Shown here: positions 20,695-31,812 of the stretch, piece after piece
Layout: each line of letters opens with the position of its first letter
Position numbering within the stretch: position 1 is the stretch's first letter
Assembly (NCBI GenBank): GCA_022605425.2
Contig: CM061248.1
Location: 1,178,001-1,242,000, forward strand
Origin: Hamiltosporidium tvaerminnensis
Taxonomy: Eukaryota; Microsporidia; Dubosqiidae
Direction: 5' to 3'
Length of the DNA: 64,000 nt
Translations under genes and position numbers: made by a program
Notes under the pieces: model-generated
Database searches by the model: none
What the model was told of the DNA's origin: nothing
Seen by the model: only the letters and a program-made list of their open reading frames with translations

Positions 20695-21339
20695 ATGGAT
20701 TTATCAAACAACCACAGAAAAAAAAAATCATATAAATCCATAGAAAACAGACGTAGGCAATATTTTAAAAATCTAAATAATTACATAAGCAGACGTATAC
20801 ACATGTCCTTTGAGGAAATAGAGTCTGAAACCATGCTATTATTGTTAGAACGTAAGTTGATTTTTAACAGTGATAAAAAACTTAGTGTATATCAGTTTAC
20901 CAATGATATACAAAACAAATTTATACAGAATTTACTGTGCTGCAATTTAAACTTTAAAACATTTGATGATTATTTGAAGCATGTGTACTTAACACACAAA
21001 GAGTATAAAGCTGGATATGAAGATCAATGTGTAGGAGAGTATAAATCCGAGGATTAAGGAAGAAAAATAGGAGAGTATGTAGGTGGAAACAGAGACAACT
21101 TATGTGATATTGATTATGAGTTTTATGATAGAATACTTAATAAATATAAGATGTATTGTTGTACTACTAAAGGATGCGCTAAGAGATATACTTCTGCTTA
21201 TGGATTGAGATACCATTTGGAAAACGGACATTCTTCCTATAGAATACCCAAAAGGTTTTTATGTACCTTTAATGATTGTAATAAGAGTTATAAAAATGCA
21301 AATGGTCTCAAATATCATCTAAGAAATGGGCATTAAATC
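20695..21339 (+). pseudogene. C2H2 zinc-finger protein (SFP1/JAZF1-like) with one in-frame stop
   Basis: Two reading frames, 20695-21057 (120 aa) and 21151-21336, are in the same phase, and the sequence between them is open after a single TAA at 21055-21057. Read through, the protein is about 214 residues. Residues about 81-103 form a possible first finger (CNLNF...H...TH). Two classical fingers follow: C-x4-C...GLRYHLENGH and C-x4-C...GLKYHLRNGH. The GL(K/R)YH..(N/G)GH signature is that of the split-finger family of yeast Sfp1 and animal JAZF1, which are transcription factors. The N-terminus is strongly basic (nuclear signal). It may be a recent pseudogene, a readthrough gene, or a sequencing error at the repeated AGGAGAGTAT words near the stop. 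Confidence 0.65.
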
Positions 21340-21429
21340 ATATAATGCATTATTATTATGAAAATATCATTGAATAAAAGTGTATTCTTTACATTGATTA
21401 AATAAAATGTTTTCTATAATTCTTACAAT

Positions 21430-21515
21430 GATGGAGGGAGGATAACCACAATAAAAACTATCTGCTTGGCGAAGAGTCTATATAAATGATGTGAATATCA
21501 TTTGAGTTACTTCGA
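21430..21515 (+). repeat. 0.73-kb repeat, 5' fragment (copy E)
   Basis: TGATGGAGGGAGGATAACCACAATAAAAACTATCTGCTTGGCGAAGAGT matches the first ~50 bases of copies A-C; then similarity fades. Confidence 0.7.
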
Positions 21516-22830
21516 TATTATTAAGCCAGCTGGATATATAGGCATATCACCTATAATTCCGAGTTATAACAGATTGAAAGAGGACGGGGGTTAGTAAGTA
21601 TGTTTAATTCTCACAATGTTTAGCTCGTGGAAAATAAACTTAATTTTACATTTAACGTAAATCACGACAATTCATATTGTCTTCTTAAACTTTGTTATCA
21701 TTCCCAAATTTCTCAAAAATTTCCATTGGGTTATAAGACTCAGCTGATTTATTTTCTCGTAGTTTTAGAGCCTTTCATTCATAATTCTTACCGTCCCTGA
21801 GCGATTTCATAATATAACTTCTTATCTGCAGGTATGAAACTATTTTGCAACATATATTTTGCTTTATTTAAAATTTTTATTAGCTTTAGTTGATGTTTTT
21901 TTTTGTCATTTAGAGTTACCATTTATTTCCATCGCCTTAAAATTTCCATTTCTTTAGTCATAAGATGTGTTAAAGTTTTCTTTGACTGAATATTCGATTT
22001 TTTAGCGAATGCCGCATAATTTATAATTAATTGAAATTTTTCTGGCTATCTATTTTTGAAAAATTAAAAATTAATTAAATATTATAATTTCAGTACCTTT
22101 TTAATAATAATTGCTTTATGCAGTTAATATTAAATATAAATAAATTTCCCAGTGAAATGGTTGAGAAATTGATTGTGTCTACATTTTTCATTAATGTAAA
22201 AAAGCTTCTAAAAAACAAAAAAATCTATTTAATGAATGCCATTTTAGAAACCAAAAGGTTAAAAAAATCCTACATGTTTTATTCTGTTCTTTAACCTTCG
22301 GTGTAGAAGATGACCAAATATAATTTTCACATTTTTAACTTTTAATTTGTTATAAATCGGAATTATATTTAATTGGCTTATAAATTTAGTATGCTTTATA
22401 TCTCACTAAACCGGAAACAATTGTTTTTAGACCAATTCTACATACTCTATGCCGGATAGATAGTTTTAAATGTGGTTTTATAAACCCTGCGCTCTAAATA
22501 GATGAAAGAAATTGGAAAAGTATATATTTATGCTTTTAATATGCTGTAATATAATAAAAGAAAATTTCATATTACTTGTGAATGTTTTTTTAACTATTCA
22601 CATTTTTTCAAGTGTTTTAAGTTCTACTTCGGAAACCAAAAAGATTTCTGTTAAAATTATAGAAAAATCACAAGTTTTGAGTTCTTGATTAAGAAACTAT
22701 TATTCTTTCTTAGTTTTCTGAATATGTTTGATATTACGAGTTATGCCGTGCTTTGTTAGATCCCTGCTCGAATATATCTTTTATATTTCTGATTTTCTTG
22801 TAAATATTTAAATGAAGCTATCAATAAGAG
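21516..22830. other. AT-rich region without recognisable genes
   Basis: No ORF of note and no confident alignment to the element families in the window. Confidence 0.4.
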
Positions 22831-24915
22831 TAAATGGTCCAACCCGCTTGACTCTTTAAGTTAGATGATGCAGTGCGTGGAGTGACCGTGGGCATTAACT
22901 ACAGCTTCGCTCAGTATGTAAAAAATGTCTGCAGTTTTTTAGAACAGAACTCGGAAGAGGTTTACATAGTGATTTGCGCAAAGGCGAACATATGCTTCTA
23001 CTATTCTTGAATTGCCAAAAAAGTAAAAAAAATAAATTGAAGAGCAACAATTCCAAAAGTTGAAAATGCTAATAAAGCCTATTTCGCATTAATAAAAAAA
23101 TCCCTTAAAACGTAAAATACGAGTTGCAAGAGGATGTAACAAAGAATAAACCAGAAGAGATCATTTCACAACTTAGATAACGAAATCAAAAATTTAAAAC
23201 TTCATTCAAACGTTTAAAAAGTTAGACATAACGAGCTACTAAAAATATATGACCTCTCAAGATAAAAAGAGAAGCACAATACCCCCTAATCAATCAGACT
23301 GTTCCGCTAAATCCAGAACAGAAATGTTTTCGAATGCGGCGGAAGTATGATAAACAAAGGAATAAGTTCGGTAAAATCTAATGGATTAGCAACCCGATCT
23401 TAGAAAACGTTCTAATATTACTATGCCTGGCGGCATTATGAAGTTGTTAAAAGCCTGCATATACTTTATTTAAATCGTTATAAATTTAAATACATTTAAC
23501 GAATAAAGAGTCACTAAGTTAAAAGAAATTCTGGAACAGCGCATGTGAAGATTAGAGTAAAACACTTCATAAAAACTTCTGTTAAAAGCCGGAATAATGG
23601 ACTTGAAATGTTTGTGTTGGATTAGAGCAAAAGTCTTAAAAAATTTGACCCCGTGGCCACATTGACTTATAAAAAAAAGTCTCCCAAGCCAAAAATTCAT
23701 TACTTTTTTTCCCCAATGCTGAAAATCATTGCTGTAATTCAAAGTATTAAATTTTAAATCTATCTTTTAGAGTTTCATTTAAATATTCATATAAATAAAC
23801 ATGTATGGTAAATATATTTCTATATAAAAATAGACAAATGAATTACTGGATTTTTTTCATTGTCTTACAGCTGCGTAATTCATTAATCTGATAAATTTGC
23901 TTAATGTTTTTTTTCGTATCGGCTCTACCTCTTTTCGAGGAAACATTTTGTAAAATAAAATATACCAAAAATATTTACTGATCTAAATTAACAAATAAGC
24001 ACCTGAAGTAGTTACCGATAATTTCTATCAGTAAATTTAACCTACAATACCTAAGAATAATCACCTATGACGGTCAACTCATCAATCTATTTAATAATAA
24101 ATTAGGCCCAATTTTTATATTATTTCATTTGAATTTTTTAGTATAAAATAGTAAAAAAAAATACTAGCTTAAAAAAAAGAGACCATATGAATCTTCATTG
24201 TATTACAAATTCATGCCTAAATTATATATAATTCCAATTCTTTTTGTATGATTTAACTATATTTTATTTCCTTATTTAAAAAAATCTGCTTAATAGAAAA
24301 ATTATAGGACCAGAAAAATATGGCCGCAGGTCGGATAAAAAGTGTCCAGGGATGGATTTGACCCGAAAAACGTAATTTGCAGCCACTTGAATCAGAATAA
24401 TCCGTAAAAATACCCACGTAAAAAAATTTCTTCCTAAGTTTCACTTTAAGTGATCAAATTGAAAAACTTGGGGAGTATAACATGCTAGCTAATGAGCATG
24501 GTTTGTTTATATTTATGGTGTTGAGATAATCCCTTATTTGATTACCCGCAAAGGTATTGTAATAAAATATCATAAGTTCTGCCTAAAATGACTGCAAATA
24601 CCTATGAACATAGAGACATACATTCGGTATATAGCCCTTAAGAAGACAGTCGAAGCCATTACCTACGATCGACGCAGAAAAATTTAGCCAGAACCAAATG
24701 TCCAGAGGTGATAGAAGGAGTGTCAATAAGTGATATTAAGAGGGCCGAAATATACGAGGAAATAAGATACCATCTAAAACAACCGAGAAACGAAGGTGAT
24801 TTTTTAAAACTAAAACGAAAAAATAATACACCCTTTATTTAGATAAGGGGACCACACTAAAGGAACGAATAATAAAAATAATAGAAGCGTGAATTCACAA
24901 GAGGATGGTTTGTTG
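22830..24915 (+). pseudogene. Decayed RLE LINE copy 3, interrupted
   Basis: From LDDAVRGV (about 22860) through ELGRGLHSD (about 22960), a decayed NKYKFK (about 23475), SHSVK (about 23510) and NNGL..FVLD (about 23605). After ~800 bp of unrelated AT-rich DNA it resumes with IEKLGEYNMLANEHGL (about 24455-24505), FAITRKGIV, and LKKTVEAITYDRRRK (about 24640). Only the C-terminal half of the LINE is represented, with many frameshifts. The short minus-strand frames at 23470-23742 and 24253-24444 are not convincing genes. Confidence 0.75.
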
Positions 24916-25950
24916 GTTAACGAGGGGAATATTAAATCATAAAGATTTAAAACGTTTTTTAGCTCAGAATTTTATTACATTCCTATTTTATAAAACTTCT
25001 TTTAATTTTCTATTTAACTTCAGAATGATCTAAAAATATCATGAAGACAACCAAAAAAGGCCTCGATTAAATGTTTAGATTTTAAACCTAAATCATATTT
25101 CATCTATTTTTTTTATTAGCATTTTCTACCCTGGTACAATATTTTTTCTTAATCAAATATATTTTGAGTTACAGCAAATGACTTCCTTTATCCTATGCCG
25201 AAATACCTCTTTAAGATATTTACGATCACTCTATTATGCGTTTATAGAAGACACCCTGCAAAGGTCCTAAAAAATTTAAGAACAAATATTGCATATTATT
25301 ATGTTCTCCCGGTTTCTTTGTTATACTCTCTTCTTATATTACGGTATAAAAGTAAAAGCGTACTAATATGAAGAGTAAAAAAACCAAATATCCTTACATC
25401 TTTTTCATTCCTTCTTAAAATCTATTTTTTTAGCTTGGCTTTTTGTTTTTTTTTCATTTGTTTAAACTTTTATTGAACTATTGAAGACTTATATAAATAT
25501 AACAATCCTAAAAACATAGAGAAGATATAACTAAAGCAAATATATAACATTTTTAAATTTTTATCGTTATTTTTATTCTTCCTAATTGTCCCAACATTTT
25601 CTAGCTCATATTGCGGTTTTTATTGAGATATTTTATTGTTGCACCGAAACTGTAGTTTCCCATGAAATAAAAACATAACAATAAATTTTTGTATGATCTC
25701 ATAGGATCGAAAATGAGAAGATTTGCTAGATTTCGCCTTTGGATACAGGTATTGTTTTTATAAAAACCAAATGGTGTGTTATAATTGATTTCCAAAGCAC
25801 CCTATAAGATATTTAAGTCGTCGATGTGTTATAAATGGTATTGGAAGAGGTATGAATAGCCTGCCAGTTTATCTACTTACTTACATATTCCCTTCTACCC
25901 TTTCCTCTCATTGTCTAGGCTGAACAAATAAAAGTTTTCATGGGGTTTTT
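24916..25950. other. AT-rich region, no clear gene
   Basis: No supported gene. A 64-codon minus-strand frame at 25601-25795 has faint transposase-like spacing but is not enough to call. Confidence 0.35.
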
Positions 25951-25959
25951 TAATCGTTA

Positions 25960-26098
25960 TACCTCGAAAATATAGCTGCTTGGCCTATGGATCCAGAGTG
26001 TTTATAACCCCACTAAAACCCCAATATGATTTTTACCTTTATTTCCCATGCAAATTACCAGGCAAATAGTTTTTAATGTGGTTATCCTTTCCCCACCC
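25960..26098 (-). repeat. Decayed fragment of the 0.73-kb repeat (copy H)
   Basis: CCCATGCAAATTACCAGGCAAAT and GTGGTTATCCTTTCCCCACC correspond to the GCAATTACCTACATG and GGTTATCCTCCCTCCAC parts of the repeat in reverse orientation, with substitutions and gaps. Confidence 0.45.
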
Positions 26099-26453
26099 AA
26101 AGATTATATAATTTTTTATCTATCATATTTCAATTTAAAAAATAAAGCCAGAGGAACCAACAATAATTTTGTTTTATTTGTAAACTTTTTTTACTTCTTA
26201 TACATATTATTTGTAATAAAGTACACAAGAACAGAAATATCTGTCAATCAATGAAATATCATTCTGATGCTAAGAATATATTAATTTTGTTATTTTTCTT
26301 GAGAGAAATTCTAGTAAGGTAAATGAATCTAAAGTTTTGAGTATAGGGTTTTTCGATCAATATAATAATCCTTGCAATCAATATAATAATTTTTCGATCA
26401 ATATAATAATCCTTGCAAACAATAAAATAATTTTTCGATCAATATAATAATCC

Positions 26454-26466
26454 TTGCAATCAATAT
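26454..26466. repeat. LINE copy 4 target-site duplication, 3' side
   Basis: TTGCAATCAATAT, identical to 30263-30275. It falls within the TIR unit of the mariner-like element. Confidence 0.9.
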
Positions 26467-26505
26467 TTATTTTGTAAAATTCTGGGTTAACAAATTTTCT
26501 CTCGT

Positions 26506-28383
26506 TTAACTAATTTCTTCCATCACTTTAACCACTTTATTCTCTTTTTCTACATCCGACTTATCATTAATGTCTATCGTCGGTTCCTCTGGTCTGGTTA
26601 CGTCATCTAAAATAAGGGGTAAAATATTTTTTGAATTTACTTGTTTAACACTATCTTCCTCGTTCTTCACTTCTTTTAAGGGGGGTGTTGGCTCTTTATG
26701 CATCTCAGCTCCTATAATAACACTTAATGACGCTCTCTCCCAGCTCTCTTCGGCACTTGGTCCTGACTCAATTCCTCTTCGTCGATCGAAGGAAATCATT
26801 TCGACTGTTTTCTTAATAACTATGGACTGAATGTATGCCTCTACATTTATGGGTATTTGTAATCTTTTAAGATAAGTCTTATGGTATTTTGTCACAATAC
26901 CGTCCCATGTTATCACATAAGGAATTATCTCTACACTACATTTGTAAATAAGACCCAGCTCATTTGCTAATAGGTCATACTTCCTAAGTTTCTCTGTTTC
27001 AACTATTTGAAGTGAGTCTTGGGAGGTGATTCCTACTTCAATGAGGGTAATCTTATTTCGTCTCTTGTCTAAAACGAATATATCTGGCCTATTATTTCGA
27101 ATTTTGACATCAGTTTTTATTCTGGTGTCCACTCTTATCTCTGCATACTCATTATCAAGAATTTCTTGAACTGAGTGGCTTCTGATTCGTTTTGAAGACT
27201 TGAATTTATATTTATTTAACAAGAGCAAATGTATACATCGTACCACTTCATTGTGTCGTCTAGTATAGTCATGACCAAGCATTTTTTCACATCTCGTTGC
27301 TAAATGGTCTACCGTTTTTCTAGACGTGTTGCAGTGTTGACACACACCTTCTGCTCTCCAAAATACGTTTCTATCCTGGATATAGCAGAACACTGCTTCA
27401 TCACGCGGTCTTACACTTCCTTTCTTTAACCATCTTGAGGAGTCATTTACACTTACTAGCTCGTTGTTTCTAGCATTATATAACTTTGAATGTAGTTTTC
27501 GTTTTTCTATTTCGTTATATAAGTTAGCTAGTTGAGCTTCATCTAATTTATTTTTAGTGACCTCCTCTGCCATCCCGTATTTTACTTGTAAAAAGTCTTT
27601 TATTAATGCAAGATGGGTTTTATTATCATTCTCCACCTTAAGGATTGCTGCTCTTCTGGTCGATGTTTCTTTAGATTTTTCCAGACAATCCAAGAGTTGC
27701 AAAAGCATATGTTCGCTTTTGAACTCAACACTATGAAGACCTCTCCCAAGTTCTGTTCTGGGAAGGTACAGACGCTCTTTACATCCTGGGCGAAGATGTA
27801 TCTTGTTCTTTATTAAAACTGCACGTACTGCGTCATCCAACTTTGAGAAGTCGCCAGGTTCAAGTCGAAGTACACCTATATGATAGTTTATTAGAGATAT
27901 CGCATGTTGATTGATAGCTTGAAATAAATTTCTTGCATTCAATCTCGTGCGGCAAAGTCTCTCTACCCTCGCTATCAGTTTGGTTTGTACTTCCTCAAAC
28001 GACTTACGTGTTGGAATTCCTCTGCTATCTTCTATTATTCCGAGGTATTTGTAAACATCTATTCCTTCAAGAAGAGTAGCAGTATTCTCACAACACGAAT
28101 CATTTGTGGCCGACTTCTCTCTGTTTATTTCTAATCCTATATTTTTCATAAACATTTTTACTTCCTCCGTCATCTTTTCAAGCGTTGTTCCATCTTTGGC
28201 AAGGAGCTTAAGATCATCAATGAACAAGAGATGATTGGTAGAGTGGGGTGCATCCTCCGTTTGTATTGTCACCTTTGCGTATTCTTCATTGAGTTTACGG
28301 CTCAATGGATCCATACACAGCACAAACAATAAGGGTGACAAACTATCTCCCTGTAGAATCCCCTTATCAATCTTCTTGTTCAT
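26506..28383 (-). pseudogene. LINE copy 4 ORF, RT motifs B onward plus endonuclease
   Basis: 625 codons from MNKKIDKGILQGDSLSPLLF (RT motif B) through HLLFIDDLKLLA (motif C, FIDD in place of YxDD), NREKSA (motif D) and YKYLGI (motif E). The thumb region follows, then CQHCNTSRKTVDHLATRC (CCHC, about 27290-27345) and the PD...E nuclease (NNRPDIFVLD...LIEVGI, about 27090-27035). The acidic C-terminal tail is similar to that of copies 2, 5, 6 and 7. This frame is a continuation of the RT and not a separate gene: motif A is upstream at 28423-28836. Confidence 0.85.
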
Positions 28384-28422
28384 AATTTTTTCAGACCCTA
28401 CCGAAATATCAATTTTCCATTT

Positions 28423-28836
28423 TTATATTGTTACCTTAATAAATTTCAGGATCCAATCAGGTAAATTAAGGTTTTCGATGACTTGTGTCAAATAAGCATG
28501 ATCTATTGAATCATACGCTTTTTTGACATCAATCCACGTCGCCTCAAGATTGTTTCCATACTCTTTATTAATGGCAACATTTAGCAGGGCCTGCTCCTTC
28601 GCTCCTTGCGCACCTCTCACTGCACCCAATTGATTATCTGCTAGTAACCCTCGCCTCTCTACCTCAAGCTGAACAACTTTTGTAACACACTTTGTCGTCA
28701 GCTTGTAAAGGTTTGACATACAAGTTATTGGCCTATAGTCGGAGCCTTTTTGTGGTACGCTTTTTGGAATGAGATATGTTAGCCCATGATAAAACCAATT
28801 AGCCTGTGGTGTTCCTTCAAAACATATGGCTTTCAC
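28423..28836 (-). pseudogene. LINE copy 4 ORF, RT motifs 1-2 and A
   Basis: 137 codons with GLTYLIPKS...GSDYRPITCMSNLYKL and ATWIDVKKAYDSIDHAYL (motif A, catalytic Asp in IDVKKAYD). It ends with TAA in phase with the downstream RT frame. The next codons read KWKIDISVGSEKI before motif B. Confidence 0.85.
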
Positions 28837-28940
28837 AATATCATAAAGATACTTGTGAAGAGTCGTAAGTTTTTTGATATAAAAATTGTAGATCCCATCA
28901 ATTCCGGCGGCTTTCCAGTTAGGAAGCCAATTGATAATAT

Positions 28941-30260
28941 CTACAAATTCATCAATGAAGGAAACGTGGCCTGGTGAGTATCCGGCACGAAAGGTATCAG
29001 ATACTCATCATACGTAACTATTTCATTATTTTTGTTCCACATTGTGGACCAAAAACTTACAATTTCGTCACGATTAACCACATGCTCGGATTCCACACGC
29101 TCAGACAGGCCACGATAATATCTACCTCGGAACAACTCAAACATACGATTCTCTTTTCGGAATTGCTTCCTACTTTCGTACATCGTAAGTTTTTTTTCGT
29201 AAACAGTTATCAGCTCATTCTTCTATCCTACAGCCTCCGATAGATCATTTGTTTTGTTTAGGTCTAAATTAAACTCTCGCATAATTTTTTTAAGACTTTT
29301 AGTTTGAGAAGAGGAGAGTTCTTCTCGTTTACGTGCTTTCTCGAGGATATCTTTTGAAAGTTTTAACACTGAAATTTTACTCTCAATGCTTTCTTTCCAC
29401 GCTGATCTTGGCCTCTCTTTACGTGTTTCATCGTCATAACATACCTGTGCTGTCTGGATAATTCGGGCAACGTCTGTTATCGTCATAGGTACATGAGAGT
29501 CAGCATATTCACCGACTATTCGATTAATAAGATCAAGAACTGTAGTGTCAACCAATTCATTTGGAAGCTTTCGAGTTCGGACTACTACTTTTCCGATTTC
29601 CTCCTCAGATATTTTTTTGATATTACTCAAGTATTTTTCTCTCAGGCTTATAAATCGAGTAGCATCGGTCAAGGAACATGGCTCGGCGAGACAAGTGGCG
29701 ATTCGACGTCGCTCTCCATTCTCTTCCTGCCTAATTTCCTCTTCCGTCTTATTGTGTGCCATTCTTTTTAGCACATCGATAGTTTCGGTACAGGAGAACT
29801 TCTCATTATAGTAGCTCTGTATCTCTTTCCATCCATTTCTAGGCATTCGGTCAAACCTTGTTTGTACTGCAAAAAGAACACATCGAATAAATTCTTGACG
29901 CTCGGCCTCTATAGATCTGAGTATGAATCGGAGTACAACGAGCCTTTCGGAAATAGGTATGGTACAAAGGTTTGGCCAACTAGCAGCTATATCTGGCCTA
30001 GGGGTCACGGTGCTTGAATGCATAGGGTTAGATGGCGAGGGTATGGTGTTAAGCAAGCATACCTTTGTGTTTGTGTTTGCTTCGCTTGGTGGTATAGAAA
30101 TGTTATTTATGATGGTGGATGGTGTGTATGAGCTTGGCTGTGGAATTCCCTGGTCGTTTTTACACTCTCTAATTACCTCATCCACTTCACTTGCCCTGTT
30201 TGCAGCCTTTATTATTTTTTCTTCTTGTTTTTCGCTGCCTACATATTTTCTTATACCCAT
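28941..30260 (-). pseudogene. LINE copy 4 N-terminal region
   Basis: Starts MGIRKYVGSEKQEEK at 30260; a longer frame would borrow codons from the flanking transposon. Residues about 100-330 are helical and charged (SLREKYLSNIKKISEEEIG, ELVDTTVLDLINRIVGE, ARIIQTAQVCYDDETRKERPRSAWK, ILEKARKREEL). After the TAG at 29225 the same frame continues with KNELITVYEKKLTMYESRK and FWSTMWNK to 28941. No Myb or C2H2 DNA-binding motif typical of R2 is visible; this N-terminal domain is of unknown type. Copy 6 has the same domain. Confidence 0.8.
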
Positions 30261-30262
30261 TT

Positions 30263-30275
30263 TTGCAATCAATAT
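30263..30275. repeat. LINE copy 4 target-site duplication, 5' side
   Basis: TTGCAATCAATAT; partner of 26454-26466. Confidence 0.9.
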
Positions 30276-30367
30276 AATAATTATTTTTAAAAAATAAAAA
30301 TTTAAAAAATAGAAATTTAAAAAATAGAAATTGAAAAAATAAAATTATAAATAGTACTTGAGATTTA

Positions 30368-31534
30368 TTATTCATGAATCATTTGCCCTACCTCAGCCTT
30401 TTGCAAATATCCTAACATTTTACGGTAAAAAGAACTACAATGTTCTCCCGTGATTTCATTAAATTTTTCATAAATTAATATTCTCAACTGAGGCTCAGTA
30501 CGAGCATCACCTCGAATTACTTTATTTTTCCAGACTGAGAATACATTCTCAATTGGATTAAGAAAAGGAGAGTAAGGTGGAAGATATTTTATTCGATACG
30601 AAGCAATTTCCTCATCATCATTCAATCCACGATAGTGATGAATTCTCGCATTGTTCATTACAAATATTGGAGTCAGAATTCCTTGCCTTTGACAACTTTC
30701 ATTAATCTCCTTAATAAATAATTTAAAATCCTCATCATTTACGGCCCTCTCATGAATCTTATGGTATATCATACCATATTTGTTCATTGCTGCGACTTCT
30801 GAAATATTTATACTTCGAGCTGCTGTTACAGATAGGTATGCAGATTCACTTCTCATGCTACGGCCTCTACTGGGGCGTGTGACTACTGCAAACCCAACTT
30901 CATCTAAAAAGACAAAGTTTTTGTCATCGTTATCAACCTCCAACTCACGAAAACTAGTTGCGTAATTGGTTCTTAGCTCAATTATCGAAAGTTTATTTCT
31001 ACGCTCATGCTAATTTTACACGCTTTAGAGTGTAATGGAACTCCCTTAGTGCGCGATCAATTGTACTAGTTGACACATCAACATTAAATGTACATTTGAC
31101 TCATTCTGCCAACTCATACAAGGTTTTTGCACACTCCAAATCAACATAGGGTTGTAGGCTCTCTTTTATTTCCAAAGTTAACTTTGAGCGCCTATCAACA
31201 CCTCTTTTCTCGACAAATACCAAGCCGGTTTTTAGATATTGTCTAACGATACTATTAACCGTCTGGCAATTTATTCGATACATAGAGGCAATTGCGGGCA
31301 TAGAATAGCTTTCTAATTTCTTTTGAATTCTGCGTTCCCGATCATTAATAGAAACTTTTTGTTTCCCAGAATTGGAATGGGGTTTAGTGGGAGATTTTCA
31401 TCATGTGATCCCGATGTTTCCACAAGACACTTCAAAACATTGTCATTTTCGCACTCTATACATTCCGGTGTTTACCCTAAATGAAAATCATATTTGTTCT
31501 CGTTGGTATTTTTACCTAAAAAAGAATTTGACAT
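30368..31534 (-). pseudogene. IS630/mariner-like transposase (DDE_3), inactivated
   Basis: Minus-strand remains of a ~350-residue transposase. The N-terminal helix-turn-helix is at 31101-31320 (MPAIASMYRINCQTVNSIVRQ...GVDRRSKLT). The catalytic half at 30368-30943 has FVFLDEVGF (first Asp), FVMNNARIHH (second site, Asn where the family has Asp) and YLPPYSPFLNPIENVFSVWKN (third acidic residue, Glu). The frame is broken between 30943 and 31101 and again before the HTH. A possible ATG is at 31534, just inside the right TIR. The D-to-N change and frameshifts make it inactive. Confidence 0.85.
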
Positions 31535-31812
31535 GGAAGTTAATTTTATAATGAATGAATTATTTTTTCAATTTTTATTTTATAAATTTCTATTTTTTAA
31601 ATTTTTATTTTTTAAAAATAATTATTATATTGATCGAAAAATTATTATATTGATTGCAAGGATTATTATATTGATCGAAAAATTATTATATTGATTGCAA
31701 GGATTATTATATTGATCGAAAAAGGATTATATTGATTGCAAGGATTATTATATTGATCGAAAAATTATTATATTGATTGCAAGGATTATTATATTGATCG
31801 AAAAACCCTATA

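Larger units (their letters stand above)
26467..30262 (-). mobile_element. Nearly full-length RLE LINE (copy 4; R2/R4/NeSL group)
   Basis: 3796 bp flanked by a perfect 13-bp duplication, TTGCAATCAATAT. The 5' end, read on the minus strand, is AAATGGGTATAAGA: the ORF start is two bases inside the element. A single ORF of about 1.25 kb codons ran from 30260 to 26506. Only three lesions are seen: TAG at 29223-29225, a one-base shift near 28950, and TAA at 28423-28425. The 3' end is TTAACCCAGAATTTTACAAAATAA, with no poly-A tail. Content: N-terminal domain, RT, CCHC knuckle, restriction-like endonuclease. The order (RT then endonuclease at the C-terminus) and single ORF are those of R2/R4/NeSL-type elements. 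Confidence 0.9.
26344..31810 (-). mobile_element. IS630/Tc1-mariner-like transposon with long repeat-built TIRs, carrying a nested LINE
   Basis: Left end TAGGGTTTTTCGATCAATAT (from 26344) and inverted right end (to 31810) are identical over more than 80 bp, each next to TA, the mariner target duplication. The TIRs are made of a ~41-bp unit (TTTTTCGATCAATATAATAA + TCCTTGCAATCAATATAATAA), about three units on the left and more on the right (31600-31810). Further in, both have matching AAAAATTTAAAAAATAG tracts. LINE copy 4 sits in the left TIR; without it and one target copy the element is about 1.66 kb. The transposase is at 30368-31534. Confidence 0.9.

Noticed and set aside
25601-25795. Minus-strand frame with spacing faintly like ISXO2/Merlin-type transposases
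   Set aside because: Only 64 codons, no catalytic motif readable, no inverted ends found nearby; the likeness may be chance.
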